A stretch of DNA of 57,207 nt from Deinococcus yavapaiensis KR-236. Its GTDB lineage: Bacteria > Deinococcota > Deinococci > Deinococcales > Deinococcaceae. Below the pieces are notes generated by a model. That model had not been told where the DNA came from, made no database searches, and was given only the letters and a program-made list of their open reading frames with translations. The translations under genes were made by a program, and so were the position numbers. Positions 48,197-56,934 of this stretch are shown piece by piece. The stretch lies in assembly GCF_003217515.1 (NCBI RefSeq), contig NZ_QJSX01000021.1:1-57207 (forward strand), in the 5' to 3' direction. Position 1 is the first letter of the stretch. The number at the start of each line of letters is the position of its first letter.

Positions 48197-50019
48197 CCGC
48201 CACGCCCGCGCCCGCTCCGACGGCGTCCGAAGCGCACCTGCGCGCCCGACTGCTGATCTTCGCCAAGCCGTACTGGCGCGTCGCCGCGCTCGCGCTCGTC
48301 ACGATGCTGACCTTCGCGCTCGTCGACACCGCTCTCGTGAGCGTGCTGCGTCGAGCGGTCGACGAGGCGCTCGCTCCGATCGGCGCGTTTCGCGACCTCA
48401 CGCCCGCTCGGCGTTACGACCGCCTGCTCGGCCTCGCCGAAGTGTACGGGTCGCTCGCCCTCGCCGCCTTCGGACTGCGGTACGGTCAAATGTACGTTTT
48501 GACGCAACTCGGACAACTCGTCGTGCGTGACTTGCGCCGCGCGCTCTTCGCGAAGTTCCAGCGCCTGCCGCTCGCCTACTTCGACCGCAACCCCGTGGGG
48601 CGCCTCATGACGCGCGTCACCTCCGACGTGGACGCCATCCAGCAATTCCTGACGCAAGGACTCGTCGGGCTCGCGCAAGACGCGCTGCTGCTGCTCGTGT
48701 TCGCCACGGCGATGCTCGTGTACGACTGGCGCCTCGCGCTCGTCGCGTTCGGCGCGCTGCCCGTGATGGTTCTCGTTACGAGTTGGCTGCGCGGCCACAT
48801 GCGAACGGCCTTTCGCGAAACGCGCACGCGCCAAGCCATCGTCAACGCCAACCTCGCCGAGAACATCTCCGGGATGAGCACCGTGCAACTCTTCGGCCGC
48901 GAAGCTCGGCATCGCCACGACTTCGGACTTCTCAACGCGAGCTTGCTGAGCGCGAATCTCGACACCATCAAGTGGTACAGCTTGTTCTACCCGACCGTCG
49001 CGCTCATCGCGGAACTCGGCCTCGCGTTGACGCTTTGGTACGGAGGGCTGCGCACCTTGGAAGGCGCGGTCACCATCGGCACGCTCGTCGCGATGATGGA
49101 GTTGCTGCGCCGCCTGCTCGTGCCTCTGCAAGACCTCGCCGACAAGTTCAACATTTTGCAAGCCGCCATGGCGAGCGCCGAGCGCATCTTCGAAGTGCTC
49201 GACGAACCCGAGACGCTGCCCGACTCGCCGCGGCCACGTCCCCTTCGGCATCTCGCGGGTCGCGTGGATTTCGAAGACGTGTGGTTCTCGTACCATCCGT
49301 CCGGCCAAGACGTCCCGGACGACGCTTGGGTGTTGCGCGAACTCGACTTGCACATCCAGCCGGGCGAGAGCGTCGCCCTCGTCGGCGCCACGGGCGCGGG
49401 CAAGACGAGCGTCATCAGCCTCGTCAGTCGCTTCTACGACGTGCAGCGCGGCACCGTGAAGGTCGACGGCGTGGACGTGCGCGACTACGCTCAGCGGGAC
49501 TTGCGGCGGCACGTCGGCGTGGTGCTGCAAGACGTCTTCTTGTTCACGGGAACGATCCTGAGCAACTTGACCCTCGGCGACGAGCGCTTGTCACGCGACC
49601 GCGTGATCGAAGTGTGCCGCTTCGTCGGGGCGCACGACTTCATCGTGGAGTTGGCCAACGGATACGACACGCCCGTGCAAGAGCGCGGCGCGACCCTCTC
49701 GACGGGACAAAAGCAACTCTTGGCCTTCGCGCGCGCCCTCCTGCAAAACCCGGACGTGATCCTCGTGCTGGACGAAGCGACCGCCAACATCGACACCGAA
49801 ACCGAGCAGCGTCTGCAAGAAGCGCTTGAGAAGCTGATGATGGGCCGAACGAGCATCATCATCGCGCACCGCTTGTCCACCATCGAGCATGTCGACCGCA
49901 TCGTGGTGATGCGCGCGGGACGCGTCGTGGAGCAAGGTCGCCACGCGGAACTCCTCGCGCGCAACGGCGAGTACGCACGCTTGCACGCCGATCAGCGTCG
50001 GCGCGTCGAGGAGGCTTGA
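48193..50019 (+). CDS. ABC exporter half-transporter B (degenerate signature)
   Basis: 608 residues from the GTG overlapping the preceding stop. Six membrane segments (about 30-310); ATPase domain with Walker A GATGAGKT (398-405), Q-loop VVLQDVFLFTG, variant signature LSTGQKQ (502-508) and complete Walker B LVLDEATANID with Glu528. The pattern complements the first subunit: the full active site uses this Walker B and the LSGGQ of subunit A, while the other site pairs Asp509 with LSTGQ. Family members in heterodimers show exactly this split. Its stop is 4 bp from the convergent GNAT gene. Confidence 0.92.
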   Translation: MTATPAPAPTASEAHLRARLLIFAKPYWRVAALALVTMLTFALVDTALVSVLRRAVDEALAPIGAFRDLTPARRYDRLLGLAEVYGSLALAAFGLRYGQMYVLTQLGQLVVRDLRRALFAKFQRLPLAYFDRNPVGRLMTRVTSDVDAIQQFLTQGLVGLAQDALLLLVFATAMLVYDWRLALVAFGALPVMVLVTSWLRGHMRTAFRETRTRQAIVNANLAENISGMSTVQLFGREARHRHDFGLLNASLLSANLDTIKWYSLFYPTVALIAELGLALTLWYGGLRTLEGAVTIGTLVAMMELLRRLLVPLQDLADKFNILQAAMASAERIFEVLDEPETLPDSPRPRPLRHLAGRVDFEDVWFSYHPSGQDVPDDAWVLRELDLHIQPGESVALVGATGAGKTSVISLVSRFYDVQRGTVKVDGVDVRDYAQRDLRRHVGVVLQDVFLFTGTILSNLTLGDERLSRDRVIEVCRFVGAHDFIVELANGYDTPVQERGATLSTGQKQLLAFARALLQNPDVILVLDEATANIDTETEQRLQEALEKLMMGRTSIIIAHRLSTIEHVDRIVVMRAGRVVEQGRHAELLARNGEYARLHADQRRRVEEA

Positions 50020-50023
50020 ACGC

Positions 50024-50965
50024 TCAAGGGATTTCGAGCGCTACCGTGAAGAAGCCCGGCCTCGGCTGATACCCGAGGCGCCGATTCAACGCGAGAATCG
50101 GTGCGTTCAGGGAGTTGTTGTTCGTTCGTACGCGCGGCAACCCCCGAGTTCTCGCCGAACGAATGACGAGCAACTTCACCGCCAAGGCGAGATGCCGCCC
50201 TCGGTACGCTCGGTCGACGCCCGTGAAAGCGTTGGTACCCTCGCCGATGTCGTCGTGCACGCCCAGCGCGCCCAACGCCACGTAGCGCTCGCCGTCCACC
50301 GCCAAGAACTGCCCGTCGGCGCGAAACCAATGCGCGTCGAACACGTGACGACAAAACTCCTCGTACGGCGCGAAGGTCCCGTCCGCGTCGGGTACATCCA
50401 GGGCCGCCGCGCGATTGAGGTCGTACAAGCGCCGCTTGTTCGCCTCGGTCATGCCCTCGTCCGCGAGAGTGGTGAAGCGAACGCCGCTCGCTTCGAGCGA
50501 AGGAATAACGTTCGCGAAGGGCGCGTCGTCGAACGTCTCGACGTCCAGCACGGATTCGAACGTGTGGAAGGCCACGTCGAAGCCGAACGAGCGCGCGAAC
50601 GCGAGGTCCCTCGCCTCGTCGTCACGCACCGAGGTCGTGACGCTCGTCGCCTCGTGGGCTCGACAAAAGGCGAGGGCGTCGTTCAACAAGGCGCGTCCCA
50701 CGCCGCGCCGCCGCGCGGGCGGATCGACGACGACTCGGACGAAGAAATGCCCCGGTCGGTCCCAAGGATCGTATCCCGCGTGCCCGTACCCGAGAAGGCG
50801 GCCCGTGGCGTCTTGCGCGACCACACGATGCACGAGGCCGCCCGCAGGAGGGGAGACGTGCGTTTCTCGCAGCCGTTCGACCGTCGGCGGAATGGTGAAG
50901 AACCGGGAAGCGATGTCGACCACGCGCGGGTAGTCGACGTTGGGATCGATCGGACGAATGCGCAC
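50024..50965 (-). CDS. Double GNAT-domain acetyltransferase
   Basis: 313 residues from a GTG served by AGGAGG. The N-terminal GNAT (about 1-150) holds FFVRVVVDPPARRRGVGRALLNDAL with the acetyl-CoA loop RRRGVG; the second, more divergent copy (about 165-313) has TNAFTGVDRAYRGRHLALAVKLLVI with YRGRHLA as the equivalent loop and TNNNSLNAPILALNRRLGY. Both loops are preserved, so both halves may bind acetyl-CoA. The substrate is unknown; such tandem GNATs include mycothiol-synthase-like and aminoglycoside-type enzymes. Confidence 0.88.
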   Translation of the reverse strand: MRIRPIDPNVDYPRVVDIASRFFTIPPTVERLRETHVSPPAGGLVHRVVAQDATGRLLGYGHAGYDPWDRPGHFFVRVVVDPPARRRGVGRALLNDALAFCRAHEATSVTTSVRDDEARDLAFARSFGFDVAFHTFESVLDVETFDDAPFANVIPSLEASGVRFTTLADEGMTEANKRRLYDLNRAAALDVPDADGTFAPYEEFCRHVFDAHWFRADGQFLAVDGERYVALGALGVHDDIGEGTNAFTGVDRAYRGRHLALAVKLLVIRSARTRGLPRVRTNNNSLNAPILALNRRLGYQPRPGFFTVALEIP

Positions 50966-51072
50966 GAGTCCTCCTGACGTGACGTCAGCTTACGAACTCG
51001 CTTCGTGCGCGACATGCCGAAAATGACTTAGATCGGGCGGCGCCGATTCGGTCGCGTGAACGCCCAGGGGCA

Positions 51073-51101
51073 TTGGCAAAGCGGCAACGGGACCGGACAA
51101 T
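51073..51101 (+). promoter_or_regulatory. Promoter of the SnoaL-like gene
   Basis: TTGGCA (51073-51078), 17-bp spacer, GACAAT (51096-51101), 8 bases before ATG 51110. No Shine-Dalgarno sequence, so the mRNA is probably leaderless. Confidence 0.65.
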
Positions 51102-51109
51102 GACGCAAC

Positions 51110-51517
51110 ATGACTTCAAGCAACGAAGCCGAGCTGAACATGCGCGTCGCCCGCCAATTCCTCGATGAAGTGTGGACGCAGGGCAACTACGAGAACCTTC
51201 GCGCCCTGGTCGCCCCCCGCCACGTGCATCACTTCACCACCTTCGACGTTCATGGCCCCGAAGGCGTTCGAGAGTTCGTCCGAGGCTTCAAAGAGGCGTT
51301 TCCTGACGCGTCGTTCCACGTCGTGGACATCTTCGCGAGCGCCGACCGCGTCGCCGTTCGCGCCAGCGTCCAAGCGACGCACGCGGAGACCGGCAAGCGC
51401 GTTTCGTACCACGTCATCGACATCTTCCGCTTCGAAGACGGGCGGCTCGTCGAGCGGTGGGGAGAGCTGGACACGGCGCACCTGACGAGCCAACTTCAAG
51501 CGCCCGCGCCGAAGTGA
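51110..51517 (+). CDS. SnoaL-like (NTF2-fold) ester cyclase family protein
   Basis: 135 residues, a single NTF2-fold domain. RQFLDEVWTQGNYENLRALVAPRHVHH, GPEGVREFVRGFKEAFPDASF, VVDIFASADRVAVRASVQATH and IDIFRFEDGRLVERWGELD follow the SnoaL-polyketide-cyclase-like pattern. Many such proteins are stand-alone and of unknown role; no polyketide genes are near. Monocistronic, followed by a long hairpin. Confidence 0.88.
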   Translation: MTSSNEAELNMRVARQFLDEVWTQGNYENLRALVAPRHVHHFTTFDVHGPEGVREFVRGFKEAFPDASFHVVDIFASADRVAVRASVQATHAETGKRVSYHVIDIFRFEDGRLVERWGELDTAHLTSQLQAPAPK

Positions 51518-51520
51518 CGA

Positions 51521-51559
51521 CGCCCTCTCCGAGCAGCGACTCGGCGCTCGGAGAGGGCG
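51521..51559. terminator. Long hairpin between SnoaL-like and LLM genes
   Basis: A 14-bp perfect stem CGCCCTCTCCGAGC/GCTCGGAGAGGGCG with an 11-base loop between two convergent genes. No T-run on either side, so it acts as a weak terminator or as a 3' end stabiliser. Confidence 0.6.
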
Positions 51560-51620
51560 CCGTGTCGAGTTCACCTTCAGGCACGAGCATTCGGAGAGGC
51601 GTGGAACCAGGTTTCGACCT

Positions 51621-52700
51621 TCAGCGTGCCTGGAGCGCTCCGCGCGTCGTGTCGCGCTCGTGCGCGGGTTGCCAGCCCAGGGCGGGCGCGACGTGCCGAG
51701 CGATGGTCTCCAGCATTCGCGCGTTGTACTCCACGCCAAGCTGGTTGGGCACCGTGAGCAGCAGCGTGTCCGCCGCTTGGACGGCCGCGTCTCGAGCGAG
51801 TTCCTCGGCGATCTCGTCGGGCGCGCCGGTGTAGCTGCGGCCGAAACGGGCGCGCACGCCTTCGAGCAGTCCGACTTGATCGTTGTCGTCGCGCCCGCCG
51901 AACAGCAAGCGGTCGAAGTCGTCCGTGACGGGCAACACGCTGCGACTTACCGACACGCGCGGCTCGCCCGCGTGACCGGAACGGCGCCACGCGTCTCGGA
52001 ACAAGGCGATCTGCTCGGCTTGCAGCTCGTCGAAGGGCACGCCCGTGTCCTCGCTGAGCAGCGTGGACGACATCAAGTGCATGCCTTGCTCGCCCGCCCA
52101 CTCGGCGGTCTGACGCGTGCCCGCACCCCACCAGATGCGCTGCCGAAGGCCCGCCGACTGCGGTTGAACGGCCAGCATCGCCACGGAGGGCGCGCCGCCT
52201 CGGTCGGCGTGGACGACGGGCGTCGCACTGATAGCGGCGCGGAACTGCTCGGTCTTGACGCGGGCGTAGTCGCCGGGAGCCTGACCCGGCGCGGGCGTGT
52301 GCCCGAACGCTTCGTACCCTCGGTAGGCGGACTCGGGAGATCCACGGCTCACGCCGATTTGAAGTCGGCCGTCGCTGAGCAAATCGGTGATGGCGGCTTG
52401 CTCGGCGAGGGCGAGGGGATTCTCGTAGCGCATGTCGATGACGGCCGTCCCGAGTTCGACGCGTTCGGTGCGGGCGGCCATGGCGGCGAGGAGGGGAAAG
52501 GGGGTGGAGAGGCTCTTGCCGAAGTGGTGGACGCGAAGGTAGGCGCCGTCCAATCCGATGCGCTCGGCTTCGACGGCGAGGTCCACGGTTTGCTTCAGAG
52601 CGTCGGCGGCGGTCGGAGTGCGGGAGCCGCCCGTGGCGTGCCAGTGGCCGAAGGTGAGAAAGCCGATGCGCTTGGGATGAGTGGGGGACGTGGCGTGCAT
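51621..52700 (-). CDS. LLM-class flavin-dependent oxidoreductase
   Basis: 359 residues. Bacterial-luciferase-like monooxygenase family, FMN-dependent: GFLTFGHW at the N-terminus, AVEAERIGLDGAYLRVHHFG, the barrel segment VELGTAVIDMRYENPLALAEQAA and GRLQIGVSRGSPESAYRGYEAFGH. Substrate unknown. It follows the MarR gene by one base, so the two form an operon that MarR probably controls. Confidence 0.9.
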   Translation of the reverse strand: MHATSPTHPKRIGFLTFGHWHATGGSRTPTAADALKQTVDLAVEAERIGLDGAYLRVHHFGKSLSTPFPLLAAMAARTERVELGTAVIDMRYENPLALAEQAAITDLLSDGRLQIGVSRGSPESAYRGYEAFGHTPAPGQAPGDYARVKTEQFRAAISATPVVHADRGGAPSVAMLAVQPQSAGLRQRIWWGAGTRQTAEWAGEQGMHLMSSTLLSEDTGVPFDELQAEQIALFRDAWRRSGHAGEPRVSVSRSVLPVTDDFDRLLFGGRDDNDQVGLLEGVRARFGRSYTGAPDEIAEELARDAAVQAADTLLLTVPNQLGVEYNARMLETIARHVAPALGWQPAHERDTTRGALQAR

Positions 52701-52701
52701 G

Positions 52702-53199
52702 TCAGACCTCGATCAAGGGTGCGTGGGGACTCGTGGCGTTGTCGTGCGCACTGGACGGGGCGCTCGTGGCTTTGCGAAGCAGGGCCGTGAGTTGCCGCTG
52801 CTCTTCGGGCGTGAGGTGGGCGAACTGCCGCGTGTGAAGGGCCTTGAGGCTGACGACGGCGTCGTGGACGACTTGGCGGCCACGGGGAGTGAGGTGCAGG
52901 TGGTTGCAGCGCTTGGTGACGTGACGTTCGATGAGGTGTTGCCCTTCGAGCTTCGTGAGCTGGTACGTGACGTTGCCCTTGGTGACGAGGAGTCGCCCGG
53001 CGAGCTCTTGCTGGGTGAGCCCGGACCGAGCGTCGATGTGAGCGAGGACGTCGAACTCCATGACGGTGAGACCGTGGTCGAGAAGCGTGGCTTCGATTTC
53101 TTGGAGGGCGTGGTGGTAGGTGCGTGCCAAGAGCGTCCACACGAGGAGGGCGCGTCGTTCGGCGCGTGAGTCGTGTCGGGTCGTGCTCTCCTCGCCCAT
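52702..53199 (-). CDS. MarR-family transcriptional regulator
   Basis: 165 residues from ATG 53199; the upstream ATG at 53217 would translate the operator itself. Winged helix-turn-helix: LTVMEFDVLAHIDARSGLTQQELAGRLLVTKGNVTYQLTKLEGQHLIERH, with the wing NHLHLTPRGR. Such repressors release DNA when a phenolic, oxidant or other ligand binds. A perfect 16-bp palindrome just upstream overlaps the -10 region, so it should repress itself and the LLM oxidoreductase. Confidence 0.93.
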   Translation of the reverse strand: MGEESTTRHDSRAERRALLVWTLLARTYHHALQEIEATLLDHGLTVMEFDVLAHIDARSGLTQQELAGRLLVTKGNVTYQLTKLEGQHLIERHVTKRCNHLHLTPRGRQVVHDAVVSLKALHTRQFAHLTPEEQRQLTALLRKATSAPSSAHDNATSPHAPLIEV

Positions 53200-53200
53200 A

Positions 53201-53216
53201 TGTTTAAATTTAAACA
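53201..53216. promoter_or_regulatory. Palindromic MarR operator overlapping its promoter
   Basis: Perfect palindrome TGTTTAAATTTAAACA immediately before the marR start. On the minus strand TTGCCT (about 53229-53234) and TAAATT within the palindrome are 16 bp apart, forming a promoter whose -10 is inside the operator. Confidence 0.8.
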
Positions 53217-53357
53217 CATTGGAAGAAAAGGCAATGTGACACGAGGACCGCTCCCTCCTTGTGACAAGAGAGACACGTTTTCTCGGGCCCCACCCGACGC
53301 TTCGGAACGCGCATGAGGTTGTAGACGATGAGTTAAGGTACTCGTGGAGGTACGACC

Positions 53358-53810
53358 ATGCCGTACGCCGTAGAGGACTATGTGCAAATGTTCCGCAGGC
53401 ACCGCGACGCGCTCGTCGACTTGCTCGAGCGCCTTCCCGACGAGTCGGGCGACACCACCTTCTGGGAAGGCGGAATGAGCATCACGCAACTGGTAGACCA
53501 TCTGTACTCGACCAGCGTGGGCGTCGTGGACCTGCTCTCCGGTCGACCCTGGGGAAAGCAATCTCCCTCCCCTTCGCTGAACGCGGCGGTGGCACGGCTT
53601 CGCGACCACACCCCGGTCGTCGTCGAGGCGCTCTCGTCGTTGAGCGACGACGATCTTCAGAGCGAGCGGACGGTCTTCGGAGGAGCGCGATGGCCGACGT
53701 ACCAGCTCATCGATTTCCACCGTGAGCACGAGGTTCACCACAAGGGACAGCTTTGGTTGATGGCGCGAGCCGTCGAGGTCGAGCCACCGTTCTTCGTTCG
53801 CATGCCCTGA
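53358..53810 (+). CDS. DinB-fold metal-dependent protein
   Basis: 150 residues; GGAGG lies 7 bases before the ATG. Four-helix DinB/YfiT fold with the probable metal triad His48 (LVDHLY), His124 and His128 (HREHEVHH). The family contains thiol S-transferases and many proteins of unknown role, and it is expanded in Deinococcus. Monocistronic. Confidence 0.85.
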   Translation: MPYAVEDYVQMFRRHRDALVDLLERLPDESGDTTFWEGGMSITQLVDHLYSTSVGVVDLLSGRPWGKQSPSPSLNAAVARLRDHTPVVVEALSSLSDDDLQSERTVFGGARWPTYQLIDFHREHEVHHKGQLWLMARAVEVEPPFFVRMP

Positions 53811-54059
53811 CCTTCCCGGCCGCCTGACCTGTGGGTGCTAGCAGAAGCGAACCTTCAGAACGCTTCGACTTCGGTGCGAGGATCGGCTGAATCCGTGATC
53901 TCGGTGGTCCGACAACACGACGAGCTTAGCGAAACTCGTCGTGCTCGGCCCGCCGCACGGTCGTCACGTTTTCAGCGAGCGCCTCCGAGCGCGCCGGGGA
54001 AGCCGCGTCTCACCCTCGTTCAATGCACGGACGACGTGATTGCGACACCGCCCCGAGCA
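53811..54059. other. Intergenic region between DinB-like and SARP genes
   Basis: The only structure seen is an inverted repeat CACGACGAG/CTCGTCGTG (53916-53943, 10-base loop), without a T-run; it may terminate both convergent genes. Confidence 0.45.
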
Positions 54060-56129
54060 TCACCGTGCCGCCGCCGTCTCCCGAATGGACGCGGCGCGCT
54101 CGAAGGCTTGACGGGCTCGCACCGCCTCGCCCTGCGCCTCGAACACCTCGGCGGCCAAGCGGAAGAAGCGCTCGGCGTCGGCGAGTTGGTAAACGGCGAG
54201 GGCGTCCTCGCCCGCCCGTAGCCACCACTCTCCCGCGAGGTTCGGCTTGGTCCCCGCCTGCCAATGGTGCGCGATTCGCGCGCTGGGTCCGCCCGAACGC
54301 TCCAGGACGCGCGCGGCGCTGCGGTGCAGCAGCGCGCGCACGGTGCCGGGAATGCCCGCCTCGACCGCCTCGTAGATGAGGTCGTGAGAGAAGCGCGCAC
54401 CTTGAACGATCTGAGCCGCCTCGAGCTCCTCCCACGCCTCCGCCACGCTCATCAGGGGCGCCCCGAGCGTCTCGGCGACCTGCTCCACGTCGAAGTCGCT
54501 TTGCAGCACCGCTGCGGCCCGCGCCGCTTGCAACGCCGGGGCAGAGAGACGCTCGAGCCGCTTCGAGAGCAACTCGCCGACCTTCTTGGGAGGCGGCAAG
54601 CGCTCGGGAAACGCGGCGCCGAGTCGGTCGGTCTCGATGAGGTGCTTGACGGTCTCAAGCAAAAAGAGCGGATTGCCGCCCGCGTACCGCGCCGCGCCGC
54701 GCCGCACGGAGGCGCTCGCGGGCACTCCGAGCGAACTCAGCAACTCGTCCGAATGGGCGTCCCCGAGAGGCTCCAACTCGATCATGACGGCTTGGCCCGC
54801 CTCGAGTTGGGCGCGCACGATGGCCTCGGCGCCCGGCGAAAGCTCGCCTTTGCGAAAGGTACAGATCGGCGGAGCGATGTGCTGCGACTCGCCCGACACG
54901 CTGCCGTTGCCGTACATGTAGGCGCCGTCCTCCAGCGAGGCTTCGTCGAAGTACTGAAAATCGTCGATGACGTGCACTTGATGGCCGCTCGTGAGAAGCC
55001 GCAAGAACTCCGTCATCGCCTGGTGGAAACGCAGTAGGTCGACCTCGTTCGAGATCGGCGGCGCCTCGAAGCCTTGCTCCACGAACTCCGGAAAGTAGCG
55101 CGCCATCTCGCGCTTGACCCAGTCGGGAACCTCGACGCCGGGCGCGCGCGCGTAGAGGTTGTGGAACGCCCGAACCGACGAGGACTTCGGATAGCGCGCG
55201 TCACCGGGCCGCCCCTGATTCACCATGAATTCGCCCTTGCTCGCGGCGAAGTCCAGCGCGAGGCGCGTCTTGCCAACGCCCGGTGCGCCCGCCAAGTACG
55301 CCACCTTGCCCGCGCGCCACGCCTCGTCCAACAGTGCCCACTCGCGCTCGCGACCCACGAGAACCGGTGGGCGCAGCACCGTCACCGGCAGGATCGTCGC
55401 GCCTCTCGAAGGTGCGACCGAGGGCACGCGGTTCGCTTCGATGAGCCGCGCGAGTTCGGTCGTGTCCGGCAGTGGTGAGACGCCGAGCTCCTCGCGCAGA
55501 ACCTCCTCGCACTTGTGGTACGCCTTGAGGGCGGCGGGTCGGTCGCCGCGCAGGTAGTGCAGCCGCATCACGCTTCGCCACGCCTCCTCCGAGACAACGT
55601 CGAGGTCGAGAAGCGCGACTGCGCGCGTGAGCGCCTCGTCGTACTCGCCCTCCGCTTCGAGCCGCCTCACTTCGGCGCGCAGCGCGATGCGTCGCCACTC
55701 GCGCGAGCGTTCGCGCTGCGCCTCCACCCACTCGTCGAGGTCGGGAACGTCGTCGTAGGTCAGGCCTTGCAGCACCTCGCCTCCGAAGCGCGTGAACTCG
55801 CCGTACTCACCACGTAGGAAAATCTCGCGGGCCGTGAGGGCGTCAACGGTGAAGTCCTTGGCGAGCGCGAGAATCTCACCGCCTGTCACGAGGTCGGCGC
55901 CCGTGGCCGCCTTGAGCTTGCGAAGCAAATGCACGAGGTTGTTCCTCGCCGCCGCCTCCCGCGTTCCGGGCCACAAGATCTCCGAGAGCCGCGCGCGCCG
56001 CGTCGGCCCTTCGAGGGCGAGGTACGCCAGCAACGCCGCCGTCTTGCGCTCGAGCGGCAAGCCGAGCTCGTGGGCCGATTCGAGGTGAGCGGTCCCGAGC
56101 ATCCGAAGGTGCCAAGAGGGCGCGGTCAT
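54060..56129 (-). CDS. SARP-type transcriptional activator with ATPase domain
   Basis: 689 residues. The N-terminal winged helix (about 1-92; KTAALLAYLALEG ... RARLSEILWPGTREAAARNNLVHLLRKLK) is of the OmpR-like SARP type, followed by a bacterial transcriptional activation (BTAD) TPR domain (95-235, with LHYLRGDRPAALKAYHKCEEVLREELGV). An AAA/STAND ATPase follows with Walker A GAPGVGKT (281-288) and Walker B VHVIDDFQYFDE near 386-396, then helical repeats to the end. An extended -10 TGCTACGAT lies 12 bases before the ATG. Not next to any obvious biosynthetic cluster; target and ligand unknown. Confidence 0.9.
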   Translation of the reverse strand: MTAPSWHLRMLGTAHLESAHELGLPLERKTAALLAYLALEGPTRRARLSEILWPGTREAAARNNLVHLLRKLKAATGADLVTGGEILALAKDFTVDALTAREIFLRGEYGEFTRFGGEVLQGLTYDDVPDLDEWVEAQRERSREWRRIALRAEVRRLEAEGEYDEALTRAVALLDLDVVSEEAWRSVMRLHYLRGDRPAALKAYHKCEEVLREELGVSPLPDTTELARLIEANRVPSVAPSRGATILPVTVLRPPVLVGREREWALLDEAWRAGKVAYLAGAPGVGKTRLALDFAASKGEFMVNQGRPGDARYPKSSSVRAFHNLYARAPGVEVPDWVKREMARYFPEFVEQGFEAPPISNEVDLLRFHQAMTEFLRLLTSGHQVHVIDDFQYFDEASLEDGAYMYGNGSVSGESQHIAPPICTFRKGELSPGAEAIVRAQLEAGQAVMIELEPLGDAHSDELLSSLGVPASASVRRGAARYAGGNPLFLLETVKHLIETDRLGAAFPERLPPPKKVGELLSKRLERLSAPALQAARAAAVLQSDFDVEQVAETLGAPLMSVAEAWEELEAAQIVQGARFSHDLIYEAVEAGIPGTVRALLHRSAARVLERSGGPSARIAHHWQAGTKPNLAGEWWLRAGEDALAVYQLADAERFFRLAAEVFEAQGEAVRARQAFERAASIRETAAAR

Positions 56130-56365
56130 GGAAGTTCGCTCATCGTAGCAAAAGCAACACGCGCTTCAGCTGAGAGGACGGGTCCGAGGAGGGTCGCGGC
56201 GGTACTCTCCGGACGAAACCCCGAGAAGAGACGATGGGAGCAACGTCGGCGCCGACCGAGGGGCCGAGTCACCACGAAGCGTCTCGCGCGACGAACGCCG
56301 ATGCATCACGAATGGTCCCGAGAGCATCCATGGTGAACGGCCGTGGACGAACGCGAAGCGGCGCA

Positions 56366-56746
56366 TCATGGCTCCTCGTGAGCCTCGCCGTGTCGAGCGC
56401 CCTTGTGCACGACGCAGAAGCGATTGCCATCCGGATCTTCCAGCACGACGTAATCCGCGCTGGGCTTGTACCGCCAGTCCACCCGCTTGGCTCCAATCGC
56501 GACGAGTCGCGTCACTTCCGCCTCCTGATCAGGCGTGTAGAGGTCGAGGTGATGACGACGGTGCGTCGACGCTTCCGAGGTGACGAGCTTGATCGCGAGT
56601 TGTGGGCCGTGACCGTCCAGCGGGACCAGCACCGCCCAGTCGTCGGACGGGGCTTCGCGCGGGCGGTACCGCAGGGCCTGGGTCCAGAAGGCGACGGCGC
56701 GCGGCACATCTCGTACGCCCCACACGATCGAGCCGATTTCGAGCAT
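56366..56746 (-). CDS. VOC (glyoxalase/bleomycin-resistance) family protein
   Basis: 126 residues. Two beta-alpha-beta-beta-beta halves: GSIVWGVRDVPRAVAFWTQAL starts the first, HLDLYTPDQEAEVTRLVAIGAKRVDW the second, ending VVLEDPDGNRFCVVHKG as in glyoxalase-like dioxygenase-fold proteins. Probable metal ligands are His in HHLDL and Glu in LEDPDGN. Substrate unknown. TATGCT lies 6 bases before the ATG. Confidence 0.9.
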   Translation of the reverse strand: MLEIGSIVWGVRDVPRAVAFWTQALRYRPREAPSDDWAVLVPLDGHGPQLAIKLVTSEASTHRRHHLDLYTPDQEAEVTRLVAIGAKRVDWRYKPSADYVVLEDPDGNRFCVVHKGARHGEAHEEP

Positions 56747-56752
56747 GCTGAC

Positions 56753-56758
56753 AGCATA
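56753..56758 (-). promoter_or_regulatory. -10 box of the leaderless VOC gene
   Basis: TATGCT on the minus strand, 6 bases before the ATG, without a Shine-Dalgarno sequence. Confidence 0.5.
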
Positions 56759-56892
56759 GGCTCGAACGTCGGTCCGAAGAGAGCTTCCCCGCGTTCAGGA
56801 GAAGGCAGAGTGTTCGAGGCACGGCAGGCGTCGAAGCGGAGGTTGTATCACCGCAATGTCACCTGCGAGCTTGGGAAAGTACGACAAGACAA

Positions 56893-56920
56893 AACGTCAG
56901 GAGCGCTTGCCCCTGACGTT
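56893..56920 (-). terminator. Intrinsic terminator of the WGxxG protein gene
   Basis: 9-bp perfect stem AACGTCAGG/CCTGACGTT with a 10-base loop, followed on the minus strand by a T-rich run (TTTTGTCTTGT), 15 bases after the stop. Confidence 0.85.
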
Positions 56921-56934
56921 CCACCCTGCGTCGA

